A stretch of 64,000 nucleotides of DNA. It comes from Pseudomonas fluorescens (GTDB taxonomy: Bacteria > Pseudomonadota > Gammaproteobacteria > Pseudomonadales > Pseudomonadaceae). Under the pieces are notes generated by a model. It saw only the letters and a program-made list of their open reading frames with translations, did no database searches and was not told the origin of the DNA. A program made the position numbers and the translations under genes. The DNA lies in contig NZ_KZ477986.1 in the NCBI RefSeq assembly GCF_002837185.1, positions 137,425-201,424 of the forward strand. The letters run 5' to 3'. Of the stretch, positions 1 to 9,396 are shown one piece after another; within the stretch, counting starts at the first letter, position 1; each line of letters begins with the position of its first letter.

Positions 1-27
1 CTAAATATAAGCTGGCTGATCCACTGC

Positions 28-58
28 TATCGGGGGCAAGCCCCCTCCCACATTTGGC
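28..58. repeat. REP-type element (GTGGGAGGGGGCTTGC family), single arm
   Basis: One arm of the inverted repeat seen many times in this window (core GGGGGCAAGCCCCCTCCCAC). It lies just downstream of the phhC stop codon; the partner arm, if present, falls before the window. Confidence 0.75.
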
Positions 59-68
59 CTCGGTTCCG

Positions 69-1262
69 TCAGCCAGAAACGTCGGCGATGGCTTGGGCCA
101 GTAGCGTCAGCCGTGTCGCATCAACCCCGGCCACATTCGCCCGGCCGGAACTGACCATGTACACACTGTGCTTTTCACGCAGCTGCCTGACCTGCTCGGC
201 ACTCAGACCGGTATAGGAAAACATCCCACGCTGTGTGCCGATATGGGCAAACCGCTCGGCCAGGCCGTGGGGCGCCAGTGCTTCCACCAGCCCGGCGCGC
301 AGTTGCGCAATGCGTGAACGCATGGCTTCGACTTCGTCGCTCCACTGCTGTTTGAGCTCGGCATCGCCAAGGATGGTCGCAACCACGGCGGCACCATGGT
401 CCGGCGGCGTCGACCACAGGTTGCGCGCCGTATTGGCGAGCTGGCTGCGCACATCCATGAGCTTCTCGGCATCTGCTGCACACACGATCAATGCGCCAAC
501 GCGGTCGCGATACAAACCGAAGTTCTTCGAGCACGAACTGGTGATCAATACTTCCGGCAGTTCAGCGGCAAACAGGCGCACCGCCCAGGCGTCCTGCTCC
601 AGGCCGTCGCCAAAGCCCTGGTAGGCGAAGTCGATCAACGGCAGCAATTGGCGCTCGCGCACAATCCGCAACACCTGGCGCCAGTCATCCCGGGACAGGT
701 CGAACCCGGTCGGGTTGTGGCAGCAGGCATGCAGCAGCACCACATCACCCTTGGGCACGTTGGACAGGGTGGCGAGCATCGCCGCCACATCCAGGCGATT
801 GTCGCTGCTTACGTACGGGTAATGACTGACCTTGAGCCCGGCCTTGGCGAAAATGGTTTCGTGGATCGGCCAGGTCGGATTGCTCAGCCACACACCACGG
901 CCAGGCAGGCTGTGGGCGATAAAGTCGGCGCTCAGGCGCAGGGCGCCGGTGCCCCCCGGCGTCTGGGTGGCGCCGGCACGGCGTTCGGCGATCAACGCCG
1001 AACCGGCGCCCAGCACCAGTTCGCTGATCAGTGCGCCGAAGACGGCATCGCCGTGCCCGCCGATGTAAGTCTTGGTGGCCTGGGTATCGACCAGGCGCTG
1101 CTCGGCACGTTTTACCGAGTCCGGGATCGGCGTCAGGCCCTGGTCGTCCTTGTAGACGCCCACGCCCAGGTCGAACTTGTCCGGGTTGGCATCCTGGGCG
1201 TACAGGTCCATCAGCCCGAGAATCGGGTCGCCGGGCACGCGGCCAATCGCATCGAAGTGCAT
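69..1262 (-). CDS. phhC: aromatic amino acid aminotransferase (PhhC/TyrB type)
   Basis: Class I PLP-dependent aminotransferase of 397 aa, the usual length for the aspartate/tyrosine aminotransferase family. It should transaminate tyrosine and phenylalanine with 2-oxoglutarate in the cytoplasm. Visible motifs are HNPTG (about residues 182-186), an acidic and aromatic PLP-ring segment (DFAYQGFG, about 211-218) and SCSKNFG with the Schiff-base lysine at about K246. It is the last gene of phhA-phhB-phhC; its ATG overlaps the phhB stop by one base (TAATG), which implies translational coupling. A general TyrB cannot be excluded from sequence, but the phh context favours the phenylalanine catabolic enzyme. 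Confidence 0.9.
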   Translation of the reverse strand: MHFDAIGRVPGDPILGLMDLYAQDANPDKFDLGVGVYKDDQGLTPIPDSVKRAEQRLVDTQATKTYIGGHGDAVFGALISELVLGAGSALIAERRAGATQTPGGTGALRLSADFIAHSLPGRGVWLSNPTWPIHETIFAKAGLKVSHYPYVSSDNRLDVAAMLATLSNVPKGDVVLLHACCHNPTGFDLSRDDWRQVLRIVRERQLLPLIDFAYQGFGDGLEQDAWAVRLFAAELPEVLITSSCSKNFGLYRDRVGALIVCAADAEKLMDVRSQLANTARNLWSTPPDHGAAVVATILGDAELKQQWSDEVEAMRSRIAQLRAGLVEALAPHGLAERFAHIGTQRGMFSYTGLSAEQVRQLREKHSVYMVSSGRANVAGVDATRLTLLAQAIADVSG

Positions 1263-1618
1263 TACTTGCGGCCCTCGGCGCGCTTGGCCACTTCATCGGT
1301 ACGCGCGGCCATGATGAAGTCGTTGCGGTGCAGGCCCTTGATGGAGTGGCTCCACCAGGTCACGGTGACTTTGCCCCATTCGGTGAGCAGGCCAGGGTGA
1401 TGGCCTTCGGCTTCGGAGATTTCACCCATGGCGTTGGTGAAGGCCAGGGCGAACTTGAAGTTCTTGAACAGGAAAACCTTTTCCAATTGCATCACGCCAT
1501 CGCGCACTTCGATGTTCCAGTCCGGGATCTGTTTGATCAGCTCCGGCAGTTCTTCATCGCTGACTTGCGGGGCGTCGGCGCGGCAGGCTTCGCAGTGGGC
1601 TTGGTTCAAGGTGGTCAT
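1262..1618 (-). CDS. phhB: pterin-4a-carbinolamine dehydratase
   Basis: A 118-aa protein of the PCD/DCoH family. It dehydrates 4a-hydroxytetrahydrobiopterin, the product of each PhhA turnover, so that the pterin cofactor can be recycled. The signature [19 protein letters not shown] (about residues 71-89) contains the active-site histidines. The N-terminal CEACRADAP segment is common in Pseudomonas PhhB. It lies between phhA and phhC; about 100 bp separate it from phhA, and its stop overlaps the phhC start by one base. In Pseudomonas, PhhB has also been reported to be needed for phhA expression; that role cannot be read from the sequence. Confidence 0.93.
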   Translation of the reverse strand: MTTLNQAHCEACRADAPQVSDEELPELIKQIPDWNIEVRDGVMQLEKVFLFKNFKFALAFTNAMGEISEAEGHHPGLLTEWGKVTVTWWSHSIKGLHRNDFIMAARTDEVAKRAEGRK

Positions 1619-1716
1619 GGGCGGTGTCCTGAATTCGAATGTTTGAAGGTCAGTGGCGTTACCCTAAAGCAACGCGGGGCCAGGGAACAGACTCACCTGG
1701 CCTTATAACGTAAGGT

Positions 1717-2508
1717 TCAAGCGGCTTTTGGTTTGGGTGGAAACTTTGGCGCGTGCAGGCCCAACTCCATACCACGCTCGACCATGCCCATGATGTCTTC
1801 CTGCGCCACGTCGAACAGGCGCTTGAGCTCGGGCAATACGAAGTACAGCGGCTGCAGAATGTCGATGCGATACGGCGTGCGCATGGCTTCCAGCGGATCG
1901 AACGCCTGATGTTCGGGCTCGTCCGACAGGCAATACACACTTTCTTTAGGCGAAGACAGAATGCCGCCACCGTAGATGCGCCGGCCTTCAGGGGTATCCA
2001 CCAGGCCAAACTCGATGGTCATCCAGTACAGGCGCGCCAGGTACACCCGTTGCTCCTTGGTGGCCGCCAGGCCGAGCTTGCCGTAGGTGTGGGTGAATTC
2101 GGCGAACCAGGGGTTGGTCAGCAGCGGGCAGTGACCAAAGATCTCGTGGAAAATATCCGGCTCTTGCAGGTAGTCCAGTTCTTCGCGGGTACGAATAAAG
2201 GTCGCCACCGGAAACTGCTTGCTGGCGAGCAATTCGAAGAAGGTCTGGAAGGGGATCAGCGCCGGCACGCGAGCGACTTGCCAGCCGGTAGTCTCGGCCA
2301 GTACTTGGTTGATCTCGCCCAGTTGCGGGATGCGATCCAGGGGCAGGCCGAGCTTGTCGATGCCGTCCAGGTATTCCTGGCAGGCACGGCCCTCGATCAC
2401 CTTCAACTGGCGCGTGATCAGGGTGTTCCACACCGCGTGTTCTTCCGGCGGGTAGTGGATAAAACCTTGCGCATCGGGCTCGCGGGCCACGTAGTGCGTC
2501 TGCTTCAT
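1717..2508 (-). CDS. phhA: phenylalanine 4-monooxygenase
   Basis: A 263-aa bacterial single-domain phenylalanine hydroxylase, without the N-terminal ACT regulatory domain of the animal enzymes. It converts phenylalanine to tyrosine using O2, tetrahydropterin and non-haem iron. The iron ligands are visible as HEIFGHCPLL (H121 and H126) and YWMTIEFGL (E166). It is the first gene of phhABC and is transcribed away from phhR. The ATG at 2508 is preceded by an AGGAG-like site. Two TyrR/PhhR-type inverted repeats lie about 100-140 bp upstream, which suggests induction by phenylalanine or tyrosine through PhhR. Confidence 0.96.
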   Translation of the reverse strand: MKQTHYVAREPDAQGFIHYPPEEHAVWNTLITRQLKVIEGRACQEYLDGIDKLGLPLDRIPQLGEINQVLAETTGWQVARVPALIPFQTFFELLASKQFPVATFIRTREELDYLQEPDIFHEIFGHCPLLTNPWFAEFTHTYGKLGLAATKEQRVYLARLYWMTIEFGLVDTPEGRRIYGGGILSSPKESVYCLSDEPEHQAFDPLEAMRTPYRIDILQPLYFVLPELKRLFDVAQEDIMGMVERGMELGLHAPKFPPKPKAA

Positions 2509-2606
2509 ACGGCTCTCCTGCTAGGCATTCGTTCTTGTTATGTCCTGCTGTGTGTCTATTGATAACCCGGGCGCGGCGGGTTTCCACCCGGTTCAAAAGC
2601 CTTTGC

Positions 2607-2645
2607 GTAAGAAAAGTTACTGTTTTTCGTAAACTATTCGTTACG
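2607..2645. promoter_or_regulatory. candidate PhhR/TyrR boxes in the phhA-phhR intergenic region
   Basis: The clearer box is at 2628-2645 (CGTAAACTATTCGTTACG), which keeps the GTAA-N8-TTAC core of the TyrR consensus TGTAAA-N6-TTTACA. A second, tighter inverted repeat, GTAA-N6-TTAC, is at 2607-2620. Both lie in the 257-bp divergent region, well placed to control phhA and possibly phhR. The inference rests on the match and the position. Confidence 0.5.
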
Positions 2646-2765
2646 TATGCAGGACTGGTCGCGACCATGGGCTGGGAAAAGCCCGTCTACTGTCACATAA
2701 TCTTGACGACTTTCTGCGCCAAGCGGCAAATAGACGCGGCGCCTTACCCACTTTCGGACCTTTTC

Positions 2766-4328
2766 ATGCGTATCAAAGTGCATTGCCAGAACCGCATCGG
2801 CATCCTGCGGGACATCCTCAACCTGCTGGTGGAGTACGGCGTGAACGTCGCCAAGGGCGAGGTCGGCGGCGAGCATGGCAACGCCATCTACCTGTTCTGC
2901 CCGAACCTGGTGAACATGCAGTTCCAGGCGTTGCGCCCGCAGTTCGAGGCGATAGCCGGGGTGTTCGGCGTGAAAAGGGTAGGGCTGATGCCCAGCGAGC
3001 GTCGGCACATGGAGCTCAATGCGCTGCTGGGTGCCCTTGAGTTTCCGGTGCTGTCCATCGACATGGGTGGCTCGATCGTCGCCGCTAACCGTGCGGCGGC
3101 GCAGTTGCTGGGTGTGCGCGTGGACGAAGTGCCGGGCATTCCGCTGTCGCGCTACGCCGAAGACTTCGACTTGCCGGAGCTGGTGCGCGCGAGCAAATCG
3201 CGGATCAACGGCCTGCGGGTCAAGGTCAAGGGCGATGTGTTCCTGGCCGATATCGCGCCGCTGCAGTCGTCCGAACACGACGACAGCGAAGCCATGGCCG
3301 GCGCGGTGTTGACCCTGCACCGCGCCGACCGCGTAGGTGAGCGCATCTACAATGTACGCAAGCAGGAACTGCGCGGCTTCGACAGCATTTTTCAAAGCTC
3401 CAAAGTCATGGCGGCGGTGGTGCGTGAGGCGCGGCGCATGGCGCCGTTGGATGCGCCTCTATTAATAGAAGGCGAAACCGGCACCGGCAAAGAGTTGCTG
3501 GCGCGGGCCTGTCACCTCGCCAGCCCGCGTGGGCAATCGCCTTTGATGGCGCTCAACTGCGCCGGTCTGCCTGAGTCGATGGCCGAGACCGAGCTGTTCG
3601 GCTACGGCCCCGGTGCATTCGAAGGGGCCCGCGCCGAAGGCAAGCTGGGGCTGTTGGAGCTGACGGCGGGCGGTACGTTGTTTCTCGACGGCGTAGGGGA
3701 AATGAGTGCACGCCTGCAGGTGAAGCTGCTGCGCTTTTTGCAGGACGGCTGCTTTCGTCGTGTCGGCAGCGACGAAGAGGTGTATCTCGATGTGCGGGTG
3801 ATCTGTGCGACCCAGGTCGATTTGTCCGAACTGTGCGCGCGCGGCGAATTTCGTCAGGACCTCTATCACCGCCTCAATGTACTGTCGCTGCATATCCCGC
3901 CGTTGCGCGAATGCCTTGATGGGCTGGCGCCCCTGGTCGAGCATTTTCTCGATCAAGCCAGCCGACAGATTGGTTGCCCACTGCCCAAACTGGCGCCTGC
4001 CGCAATGGACAAGCTCAGCCACTACCACTGGCCGGGCAATGTGCGGCAGTTGGAGAACGTGCTGTTCCAGGCGGTTTCGCTGTGCGAGGGCGGGACGGTG
4101 AAGGTTGAGCATATTCGCTTGCCCGATTACGGCGTGCGCCAGCCGCTTGGGGATTTCTCGCTGGAAGGCGGGCTGGAGGAGATTGTCGGTCGGTTCGAAA
4201 AGGCCGTTCTGGAAAGTCTCTATGCCGAGCATCCGAGCAGTCGGCAATTGGGCAAGCGCCTGGACGTATCCCACACCACTATCGCCAACAAACTGCGTGA
4301 TTACGAAATCCTCAAGGCCGGGAAATAA
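2766..4328 (+). CDS. phhR: PhhR, TyrR-type regulator of aromatic amino acid catabolism
   Basis: A 520-aa enhancer-binding-type regulator, read from the ATG at 2766 because the protein then begins MRIKVHCQNRIGILRDIL, the start of the ACT domain. The order is ACT (about 1-75), PAS (about 80-190), AAA+ (about 205-440) and a Fis-type helix-turn-helix at the C-terminus (SSRQLGKRLDVSHTTIANKL). Walker A is GETGTGKE (236-243). The sigma-54 contact loop reads GAFEGA (283-288) instead of GAFTGA. That fits the known behaviour of TyrR/PhhR, which act with sigma-70 RNA polymerase. It is divergent from phhABC, its expected target. Confidence 0.93.
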   Translation: MRIKVHCQNRIGILRDILNLLVEYGVNVAKGEVGGEHGNAIYLFCPNLVNMQFQALRPQFEAIAGVFGVKRVGLMPSERRHMELNALLGALEFPVLSIDMGGSIVAANRAAAQLLGVRVDEVPGIPLSRYAEDFDLPELVRASKSRINGLRVKVKGDVFLADIAPLQSSEHDDSEAMAGAVLTLHRADRVGERIYNVRKQELRGFDSIFQSSKVMAAVVREARRMAPLDAPLLIEGETGTGKELLARACHLASPRGQSPLMALNCAGLPESMAETELFGYGPGAFEGARAEGKLGLLELTAGGTLFLDGVGEMSARLQVKLLRFLQDGCFRRVGSDEEVYLDVRVICATQVDLSELCARGEFRQDLYHRLNVLSLHIPPLRECLDGLAPLVEHFLDQASRQIGCPLPKLAPAAMDKLSHYHWPGNVRQLENVLFQAVSLCEGGTVKVEHIRLPDYGVRQPLGDFSLEGGLEEIVGRFEKAVLESLYAEHPSSRQLGKRLDVSHTTIANKLRDYEILKAGK

Positions 4329-4350
4329 TCCGCTGACACACTGCGGTTAA

Positions 4351-4444
4351 AATGTGGGAGGGGGCTTGCTCCCGATAGCGGTGTGTCAGCCACAGATTGA
4401 TCGACTGACCCACCGCCATCGGGAGCAAGCCCCCTCCCACATTT
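4351..4444. repeat. REP doublet (GTGGGAGGGGGCTTGCTCCC family)
   Basis: Two near-identical arms in inverted orientation, separated by about 40 bp. The arms begin TGTGGGAGGGGGCTTGC and end GCAAGCCCCCTCCCACA. It lies between the phhR stop and the flgF promoter, so it may act as a transcription barrier between the catabolic and flagellar units. The rest of this 327-bp gap (4445-4583) shows no gene; a weak GCGG/CCGC hairpin followed by six T lies near 4482-4503. Confidence 0.85.
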
Positions 4445-4582
4445 GATTTGCGTCGCCTACAAGACCGAGGCTTGCCGTGAGCGGCAGTAGTCCGCCGTTT
4501 TTTCGACTCTCGCCCATGCTCGAAATCTTGCTGCTCACCCGAAAACCCCCGCCCCGCCTGCACTTCAGCCATTTTTAAAAAG

Positions 4583-4600
4583 TTGGTTCGCAAATTGCTT
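4583..4600 (+). promoter_or_regulatory. sigma-54 promoter of the flgF operon
   Basis: TTGGTTCGCAAATTGCTT has GG at 4585-4586 and GC at 4597-4598, the exact GG-N10-GC spacing, with a TTGC -12 box. It lies about 56 bp upstream of the flgF start. In P. aeruginosa the flgF unit belongs to the RpoN/FleR-dependent middle class, which agrees with this site. Confidence 0.75.
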
Positions 4601-4655
4601 AAGCCTCCTCAGTACAACGGTGGGCGGCAAGCGTCCGTCAGAAAGAGGATAGAGC

Positions 4656-5396
4656 GTGGACAAGTACCTTTATGTGGCAATGACCGGCGCCAGCCAGAAT
4701 GCTCTGGCGCAGAAGGCCCATGCCAACAATCTGGCGAACATTTCCACCAATGGTTTCCAGCGCGACTTGGAGCAGGCGCGGTCGATGCCGGTGTTCGGTG
4801 ACAGCTTTCCGGCGCGGGCCTTTGCCCTGACCGAGCGGCCGGCTACCGACTTCACCCCCGGCGCGATGATCGAAACCGGGCGTGACCTGGACGTGGCCGT
4901 CAGCGGCGACGGCTGGATGGCCGTGCAAACCCCGGATGGCGGCGAAGCCTACGTGCGCAGCGCCAGTATGAACGTGGACGCACTGGGCGTACTGCGGGCC
5001 GGCAACGGTATGCCGATCATGGGTAATGGCGGCCCGATTGCCGTACCGCCCCAGCAGAAAATCGAAGTGGGTTCGGACGGCACCATCAGCATCCGCGCCA
5101 TGGGCGAAGGACCGCGGGTGATGGCGGAAGTGGACCGCATCAAGATGGTCCAGCCCGACCTCAAGAACATGACCAAAGGCCTGGACGGCACCATTCACAC
5201 CAAGGATGGCCAGCCGGCCCAGGCCGACGCGAACGTCAAGCTGACCTCGGGCTTCCTGCAGGCGAGCAACGTCAATGCCGTTGAGGAAATGACCGCGGTA
5301 TTGGCGCTTTCCAAGCAGTTCGAGCTGCACGTCAAGATGATGAACAGCGCCAAAGAAGACGACCAGGCCATGACCCGCGTCATGCAGATGAGCTAA
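4656..5396 (+). CDS. flgF: flagellar proximal rod protein FlgF
   Basis: A 246-aa axial protein that forms part of the flagellar rod in the periplasm after export by the flagellar type III system. It has the N-terminal rod/hook motif NNLANISTNGFQRD (about 24-37) and the C-terminal helical segment ASNVNAVEEM that packs with it. The GTG at 4656 is the likely start because GAAAGAGGAT precedes it. It is the first gene of flgFGHIJ, directly behind a sigma-54 promoter. The usual upstream partners flgBCDE are not in the window; a phh operon lies there instead. Confidence 0.95.
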   Translation: MDKYLYVAMTGASQNALAQKAHANNLANISTNGFQRDLEQARSMPVFGDSFPARAFALTERPATDFTPGAMIETGRDLDVAVSGDGWMAVQTPDGGEAYVRSASMNVDALGVLRAGNGMPIMGNGGPIAVPPQQKIEVGSDGTISIRAMGEGPRVMAEVDRIKMVQPDLKNMTKGLDGTIHTKDGQPAQADANVKLTSGFLQASNVNAVEEMTAVLALSKQFELHVKMMNSAKEDDQAMTRVMQMS

Positions 5397-5466
5397 TCGC
5401 CTTAGCGGGCGTTTAAATAAACAGTGCAGCACGGCGCCAACAAACAGGCGCACAGAGGAGAACAGC

Positions 5467-6252
5467 ATGCTTCCGGCTCTATGGGTTGCCAAGACAGGCC
5501 TGTCCGCCCAGGACACCAACCTGACGACCATTTCCAACAACCTGGCGAACGTGTCGACCACGGGTTTCAAACGTGATCGCGCCGAGTTCCAGGACTTGCT
5601 CTACCAGATCAAGCGCCAGCCAGGCGCCCAGTCGACCCAGGACAGCGAATTGCCGTCGGGTCTGCAACTGGGTACCGGTGTGCAGATCGTCGGCACCCAG
5701 AAAAACTTCAGCGCCGGTAACCTGCAACAGACCGGTCAGCCGCTGGACATGGCAATCAACGGCCGTGGCTTCTTCCAGATCCTGCAACCGGATGGGACCA
5801 CGTCCTACACCCGTGACGGCACCTTCCACCTGGACTCCAACGGCCAGATCGTGACCGCCAACGGTTTCGCCCTGGAACCTGCCGTCGTGGTTCCGGCAGA
5901 CGCCAAGACCTTTACCGTCGGCAACGACGGCACCGTGTCCATCACCGTGGCCGGCAACCCGGCGTCGCAAGTGATCGGCAACCTGCAAACCGCCGACTTC
6001 ATCAACCCGGCCGGCCTGCAGGCCATGGGCAACAACCTGTTCCTCGAAACCGCCTCCAGCGGCGCGCCGCAAATCGGCACCCCAGGCCTGAACGGTTTCG
6101 GCACCACGCTGCAGAGCACCCTGGAAACGTCCAACGTCAGCACGGTCGAGGAGATGGTCAACATGATCACCACCCAGCGCGCCTACGAGATGAACTCCAA
6201 GGTGATCTCCACCGCCGACCAGATGCTCTCGTTCGTTACGCAGAATCTGTAA
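5467..6252 (+). CDS. flgG: flagellar distal rod protein FlgG
   Basis: A 261-aa protein, the normal FlgG length, forming the distal rod that passes through the P and L rings. The N-terminal motif [14 protein letters not shown] and the C-terminal [25 protein letters not shown] helix mark it as an axial-family protein. It is secreted without a cleaved signal peptide. It lies 70 bp after flgF, with GAGGAG before its ATG, and is followed closely by flgH. It is 15 aa longer than FlgF and aligns with it at both ends. Confidence 0.96.
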   Translation: MLPALWVAKTGLSAQDTNLTTISNNLANVSTTGFKRDRAEFQDLLYQIKRQPGAQSTQDSELPSGLQLGTGVQIVGTQKNFSAGNLQQTGQPLDMAINGRGFFQILQPDGTTSYTRDGTFHLDSNGQIVTANGFALEPAVVVPADAKTFTVGNDGTVSITVAGNPASQVIGNLQTADFINPAGLQAMGNNLFLETASSGAPQIGTPGLNGFGTTLQSTLETSNVSTVEEMVNMITTQRAYEMNSKVISTADQMLSFVTQNL

Positions 6253-6304
6253 TCAGTCTATGGGGCGCCTTCGAAAGCGCCTGCAACACCGTGAGGTTAG
6301 GGTC

Positions 6305-7000
6305 ATGAATCGCTTTGTTTCTGTTCTGGCATTGAGTGGGATCGCCGTACTTACGGGCTGTGTCGCCCCGTCGCCGAAACCCAATGACCCGTACTATGCA
6401 CCGGTGTTGCCGCGCACGCCGTTGCCGGCGGCGGCCAACAATGGCTCGATTTACCAGGCCGGTTTCGAGCAGAACCTGTACAGCGACCGCAAGGCGTTCC
6501 GGGTCGGGGACATCATTACCATCACCCTGAACGAGCGCACCCAGGCCAGCAAGAACGCCAACTCGCAGATCGGCAAGACCAGCAAAGCCAGCCTGGGCCT
6601 GACATCGTTGTTCGGTGGCGTACCCAACACCAATAACCCGCTGGGCAGTGGTGACCTGAGCCTTGACGCCGGTTACAGCGGCGACCGTGCCACCAACGGC
6701 AAAAGTGCGGCGGCCCAGGGCAACACGCTGACCGGTTCGATCACCGTGACCGTGGCTGACGTATTGCCCAACGGCATCATTGCTGTACGCGGTGAAAAGT
6801 GGATGACCCTCAATACCGGCGACGAGCTGGTGCGCATTGCCGGCATGGTGCGCGCCGATGACATTGCCACCGACAACACCGTGCCGTCGACGCGGATTGC
6901 CGATGCGCGCATCACCTACTCGGGTACGGGTTCGTTTGCCGATGCAAGCCAGCCGGGCTGGTTCGACCGTTTCTTCCTCAGCCCGCTGTTCCCTTTCTAG
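6305..7000 (+). CDS. flgH: flagellar L-ring lipoprotein FlgH
   Basis: A 231-aa outer-membrane lipoprotein that builds the L ring around the rod. Translation is taken from the ATG at 6305 because this gives a lipoprotein signal peptide ending LTGC, with the lipidated cysteine at residue 19; the longer open frame from 6260 would put charged residues ahead of it. The conserved [20 protein letters not shown] segment and the C-terminal [17 protein letters not shown] are typical of the family. The stop codon directly abuts the flgI start. Confidence 0.95.
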   Translation: MNRFVSVLALSGIAVLTGCVAPSPKPNDPYYAPVLPRTPLPAAANNGSIYQAGFEQNLYSDRKAFRVGDIITITLNERTQASKNANSQIGKTSKASLGLTSLFGGVPNTNNPLGSGDLSLDAGYSGDRATNGKSAAAQGNTLTGSITVTVADVLPNGIIAVRGEKWMTLNTGDELVRIAGMVRADDIATDNTVPSTRIADARITYSGTGSFADASQPGWFDRFFLSPLFPF

Positions 7001-8116
7001 GTGGCCATTTTGAACGTCAAGCAACTGATGGCGGCGGTAGTGTTGCTGTCCCTGAGCGCCGTCTCCCAGGCCGAACGCCTGAAAGACATCGCCAGCATTT
7101 CCGGCGTGCGCTCCAACCAGTTGATCGGCTACGGGTTGGTGGTCGGCCTCAGTGGCACGGGTGACCAGACCACCCAGACCCCGTTCACCCTGCAAACCTT
7201 CAACAACATGCTGTCGCAGTTCGGCATCAAAGTGCCGGCGGGTTCGGGCAACGTGCAACTGAAAAACGTCGCGGCGGTGTCGATCAGTGCCGACTTGCCG
7301 GCGTTTTCCAAGCCGGGGCAGGTGGTGGACATCACCGTTTCGTCCATCGGTAACTCGAAAAGCCTGCGTGGCGGTACCTTGCTGATGACGCCGCTCAAAG
7401 GTATCGACGGCAACGTCTATGCCATCGCCCAGGGCAACCTGGTGGTGGGCGGATTCGACGCCGAAGGCCGCGACGGATCGAAGATCACCGTCAACGTGCC
7501 GTCGGCCGGGCGCATTCCGGGTGGCGCCACGGTTGAACGCACCGTGCCGAGCGGGTTCAACCAGGGCAACAGCCTGACCCTGAACCTCAACCGTTCCGAC
7601 TTCACCACTGCCAAGCGCGTGGTCGACAAGATCAACGACATGCTCGGCCCAGGCGTGGCCCAGGCCATCGATGGCGGCTCGGTGCGCGTGACTGCGCCTC
7701 TGGACCCAAGCCAGCGTGTGGACTACCTGTCGATCCTGGAAAACCTTGAGGTGGACCCCGGCCAGGCGGTGGCCAAAGTCATCATCAACTCGCGCACCGG
7801 CACCATCGTGATCGGCCAGAACGTCAAGGTCTCGCCGGCGGCGGTGACCCACGGCAGCCTGACCGTGACCATCACCGAAGACCCGATCGTCAGCCAGCCC
7901 GGGCCACTGTCCAACGGCCAGACTGCCGTGGTCCCGCGTTCGCGGGTCAATGCCCAGCAGGAAGCCAAGCCGATGTTCAAGTTCGGCCCCGGTACCACCC
8001 TGGACGAGATTGTCCGCGCGGTGAACCAGGTGGGCGCGGCCCCCGGCGACTTGATGGCGATCCTCGAAGCCCTGAAACAGGCCGGCGCCCTGCAAGCCGA
8101 CCTGATCGTGATCTGA
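7001..8116 (+). CDS. flgI: flagellar P-ring protein FlgI
   Basis: A 371-aa periplasmic protein forming the P ring in the peptidoglycan layer. An N-terminal Sec signal peptide ends near AVSQA, and the mature part starts with the family motif [23 protein letters not shown] at 7001 directly follows the flgH stop; a TTG three codons later (MNVKQLM) would give a more conventional signal peptide. The C-terminus [19 protein letters not shown] is conserved. It is the fourth gene of flgFGHIJ and translationally coupled to flgH. Confidence 0.95.
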   Translation: MAILNVKQLMAAVVLLSLSAVSQAERLKDIASISGVRSNQLIGYGLVVGLSGTGDQTTQTPFTLQTFNNMLSQFGIKVPAGSGNVQLKNVAAVSISADLPAFSKPGQVVDITVSSIGNSKSLRGGTLLMTPLKGIDGNVYAIAQGNLVVGGFDAEGRDGSKITVNVPSAGRIPGGATVERTVPSGFNQGNSLTLNLNRSDFTTAKRVVDKINDMLGPGVAQAIDGGSVRVTAPLDPSQRVDYLSILENLEVDPGQAVAKVIINSRTGTIVIGQNVKVSPAAVTHGSLTVTITEDPIVSQPGPLSNGQTAVVPRSRVNAQQEAKPMFKFGPGTTLDEIVRAVNQVGAAPGDLMAILEALKQAGALQADLIVI

Positions 8117-8120
8117 GGCC

Positions 8121-9386
8121 ATGGTCATGGATATGCGCAAGAGCGGTCTTACCAGCACGGCGGACTCGGGGTCTTACTCCGACCTGAACCGGCTTAACCA
8201 GCTCAAGGTCGGCGACGACAAGAACAGCGAAGGCAACATGCGCAAGGTTGCGCAGGAGTTCGAGTCGTTGTTCTTGAGCGAAATGCTCAAATCCATGCGT
8301 TCGGCCACCGAGGCCCTGGGCAAGGACAACCCGATGAACACGCCGGCGGCCAAGCAGTACCAGGAAATGTATGACCAGCAATTGGCGGTGTCGATGTCCC
8401 GCGAAGGCGGGGGGATCGGCCTGGCCGACGTGCTGATGCGCCAGATGCAGAAGAACAAGCCGGTGGACGCCCAGGCCGCCACCTTGCAGGGCCCCGCCAC
8501 GGCCGAGACGGTGAAGAAGGTCGATGTGCCGACTGAAATCGCCGCCGGCACCCAGGCCGAGGGACCGTTGGGGCGCTCCAATGGCCAGCGTCCGTTGTGG
8601 GCCTACCGCGTCGCCGAGCCACAGGCCGGTGCCGCTGCGTCCCACAGCAACGACATGGAGCTGATGAACCAGCGCCGTATTGCCTTGCCAAGCAAACTGA
8701 CCGACCGCCTGCTCGCGGGGATCGTGCCGAGTACCCAGGTCGAGGCCAAGGTCGCGCCGCTGCGCAACAGCGCCGCCGATGACAATGTGATCAATAGCGG
8801 TGCGCGCAGCGTTGCTGTGCCGAGCGCGAAGATGCAGGTCTACGGTCGCGCCATTGCCCAGCCACCGCTGGCACCGGCGAAGAAGGCCTTCAGCTCGCAG
8901 GATGAGTTCGTCGCCACCATGTTGCCGATGGCCAAGGCCGCCGCCGCGCGTATCGGTATCGATCCGAAGTACCTGGTGGCCCAGGCCGCCCTGGAAACCG
9001 GTTGGGGTAAATCGGTGATGCGTGCCGAAGACGGCAGCAGCAGCCACAACCTGTTCGGCATCAAGGCCGGCCAGAGCTGGCAGGGCGGCCAGGCGCGGGC
9101 GATCACCAGCGAGTTTCGTGACGGCGCGATGGTCAAGGAGACGGCGCAGTTCCGCTCCTACAGCTCCTACCAGGACAGCTTCCATGACCTCGTGACGCTG
9201 CTGCAAAGCAATGATCGCTATAAAGAAGTTGTGAAATCAGCCGATAACCCGGAACAGTTTGTACGCGAGTTGCAAAAAGCCGGTTATGCAACCGATCCGG
9301 CCTACGCCAGCAAGATTTCGCAGATCGCCAAAAATATGAACAGTTACCAGAATTACGCTGCCGCTGGCGCAACCACACATTTATAA
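8121..9386 (+). CDS. flgJ: FlgJ, rod-cap/muramidase fusion
   Basis: A 421-aa two-domain protein. The N-terminal rod-binding domain (about 35-110, VAQEFESLFLSEMLKSMR) guides rod assembly. The C-terminal glucosaminidase-like domain (GH73, about 260-410) cuts peptidoglycan so that the rod can pass. The probable catalytic glutamate is in ALETGWGKS (E292 from the first ATG), followed by SHNLFGIK. The 100-aa linker between them is low in complexity. Three in-frame ATG codons occur within the first 13 bases; the one at 8127 is also plausible. It lies 4 bp after flgI. Confidence 0.94.
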   Translation: MVMDMRKSGLTSTADSGSYSDLNRLNQLKVGDDKNSEGNMRKVAQEFESLFLSEMLKSMRSATEALGKDNPMNTPAAKQYQEMYDQQLAVSMSREGGGIGLADVLMRQMQKNKPVDAQAATLQGPATAETVKKVDVPTEIAAGTQAEGPLGRSNGQRPLWAYRVAEPQAGAAASHSNDMELMNQRRIALPSKLTDRLLAGIVPSTQVEAKVAPLRNSAADDNVINSGARSVAVPSAKMQVYGRAIAQPPLAPAKKAFSSQDEFVATMLPMAKAAAARIGIDPKYLVAQAALETGWGKSVMRAEDGSSSHNLFGIKAGQSWQGGQARAITSEFRDGAMVKETAQFRSYSSYQDSFHDLVTLLQSNDRYKEVVKSADNPEQFVRELQKAGYATDPAYASKISQIAKNMNSYQNYAAAGATTHL

Positions 9387-9396
9387 GGTCTGAACC

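Noticed and set aside
6236..8158. 640-aa open frame on the minus strand opposite flgH-flgI
   Set aside because: It is antisense to two unmistakable flagellar genes; its His/Arg/Gly/Val-rich composition is typical of reading high-GC codons backwards and it has no recognisable domain.
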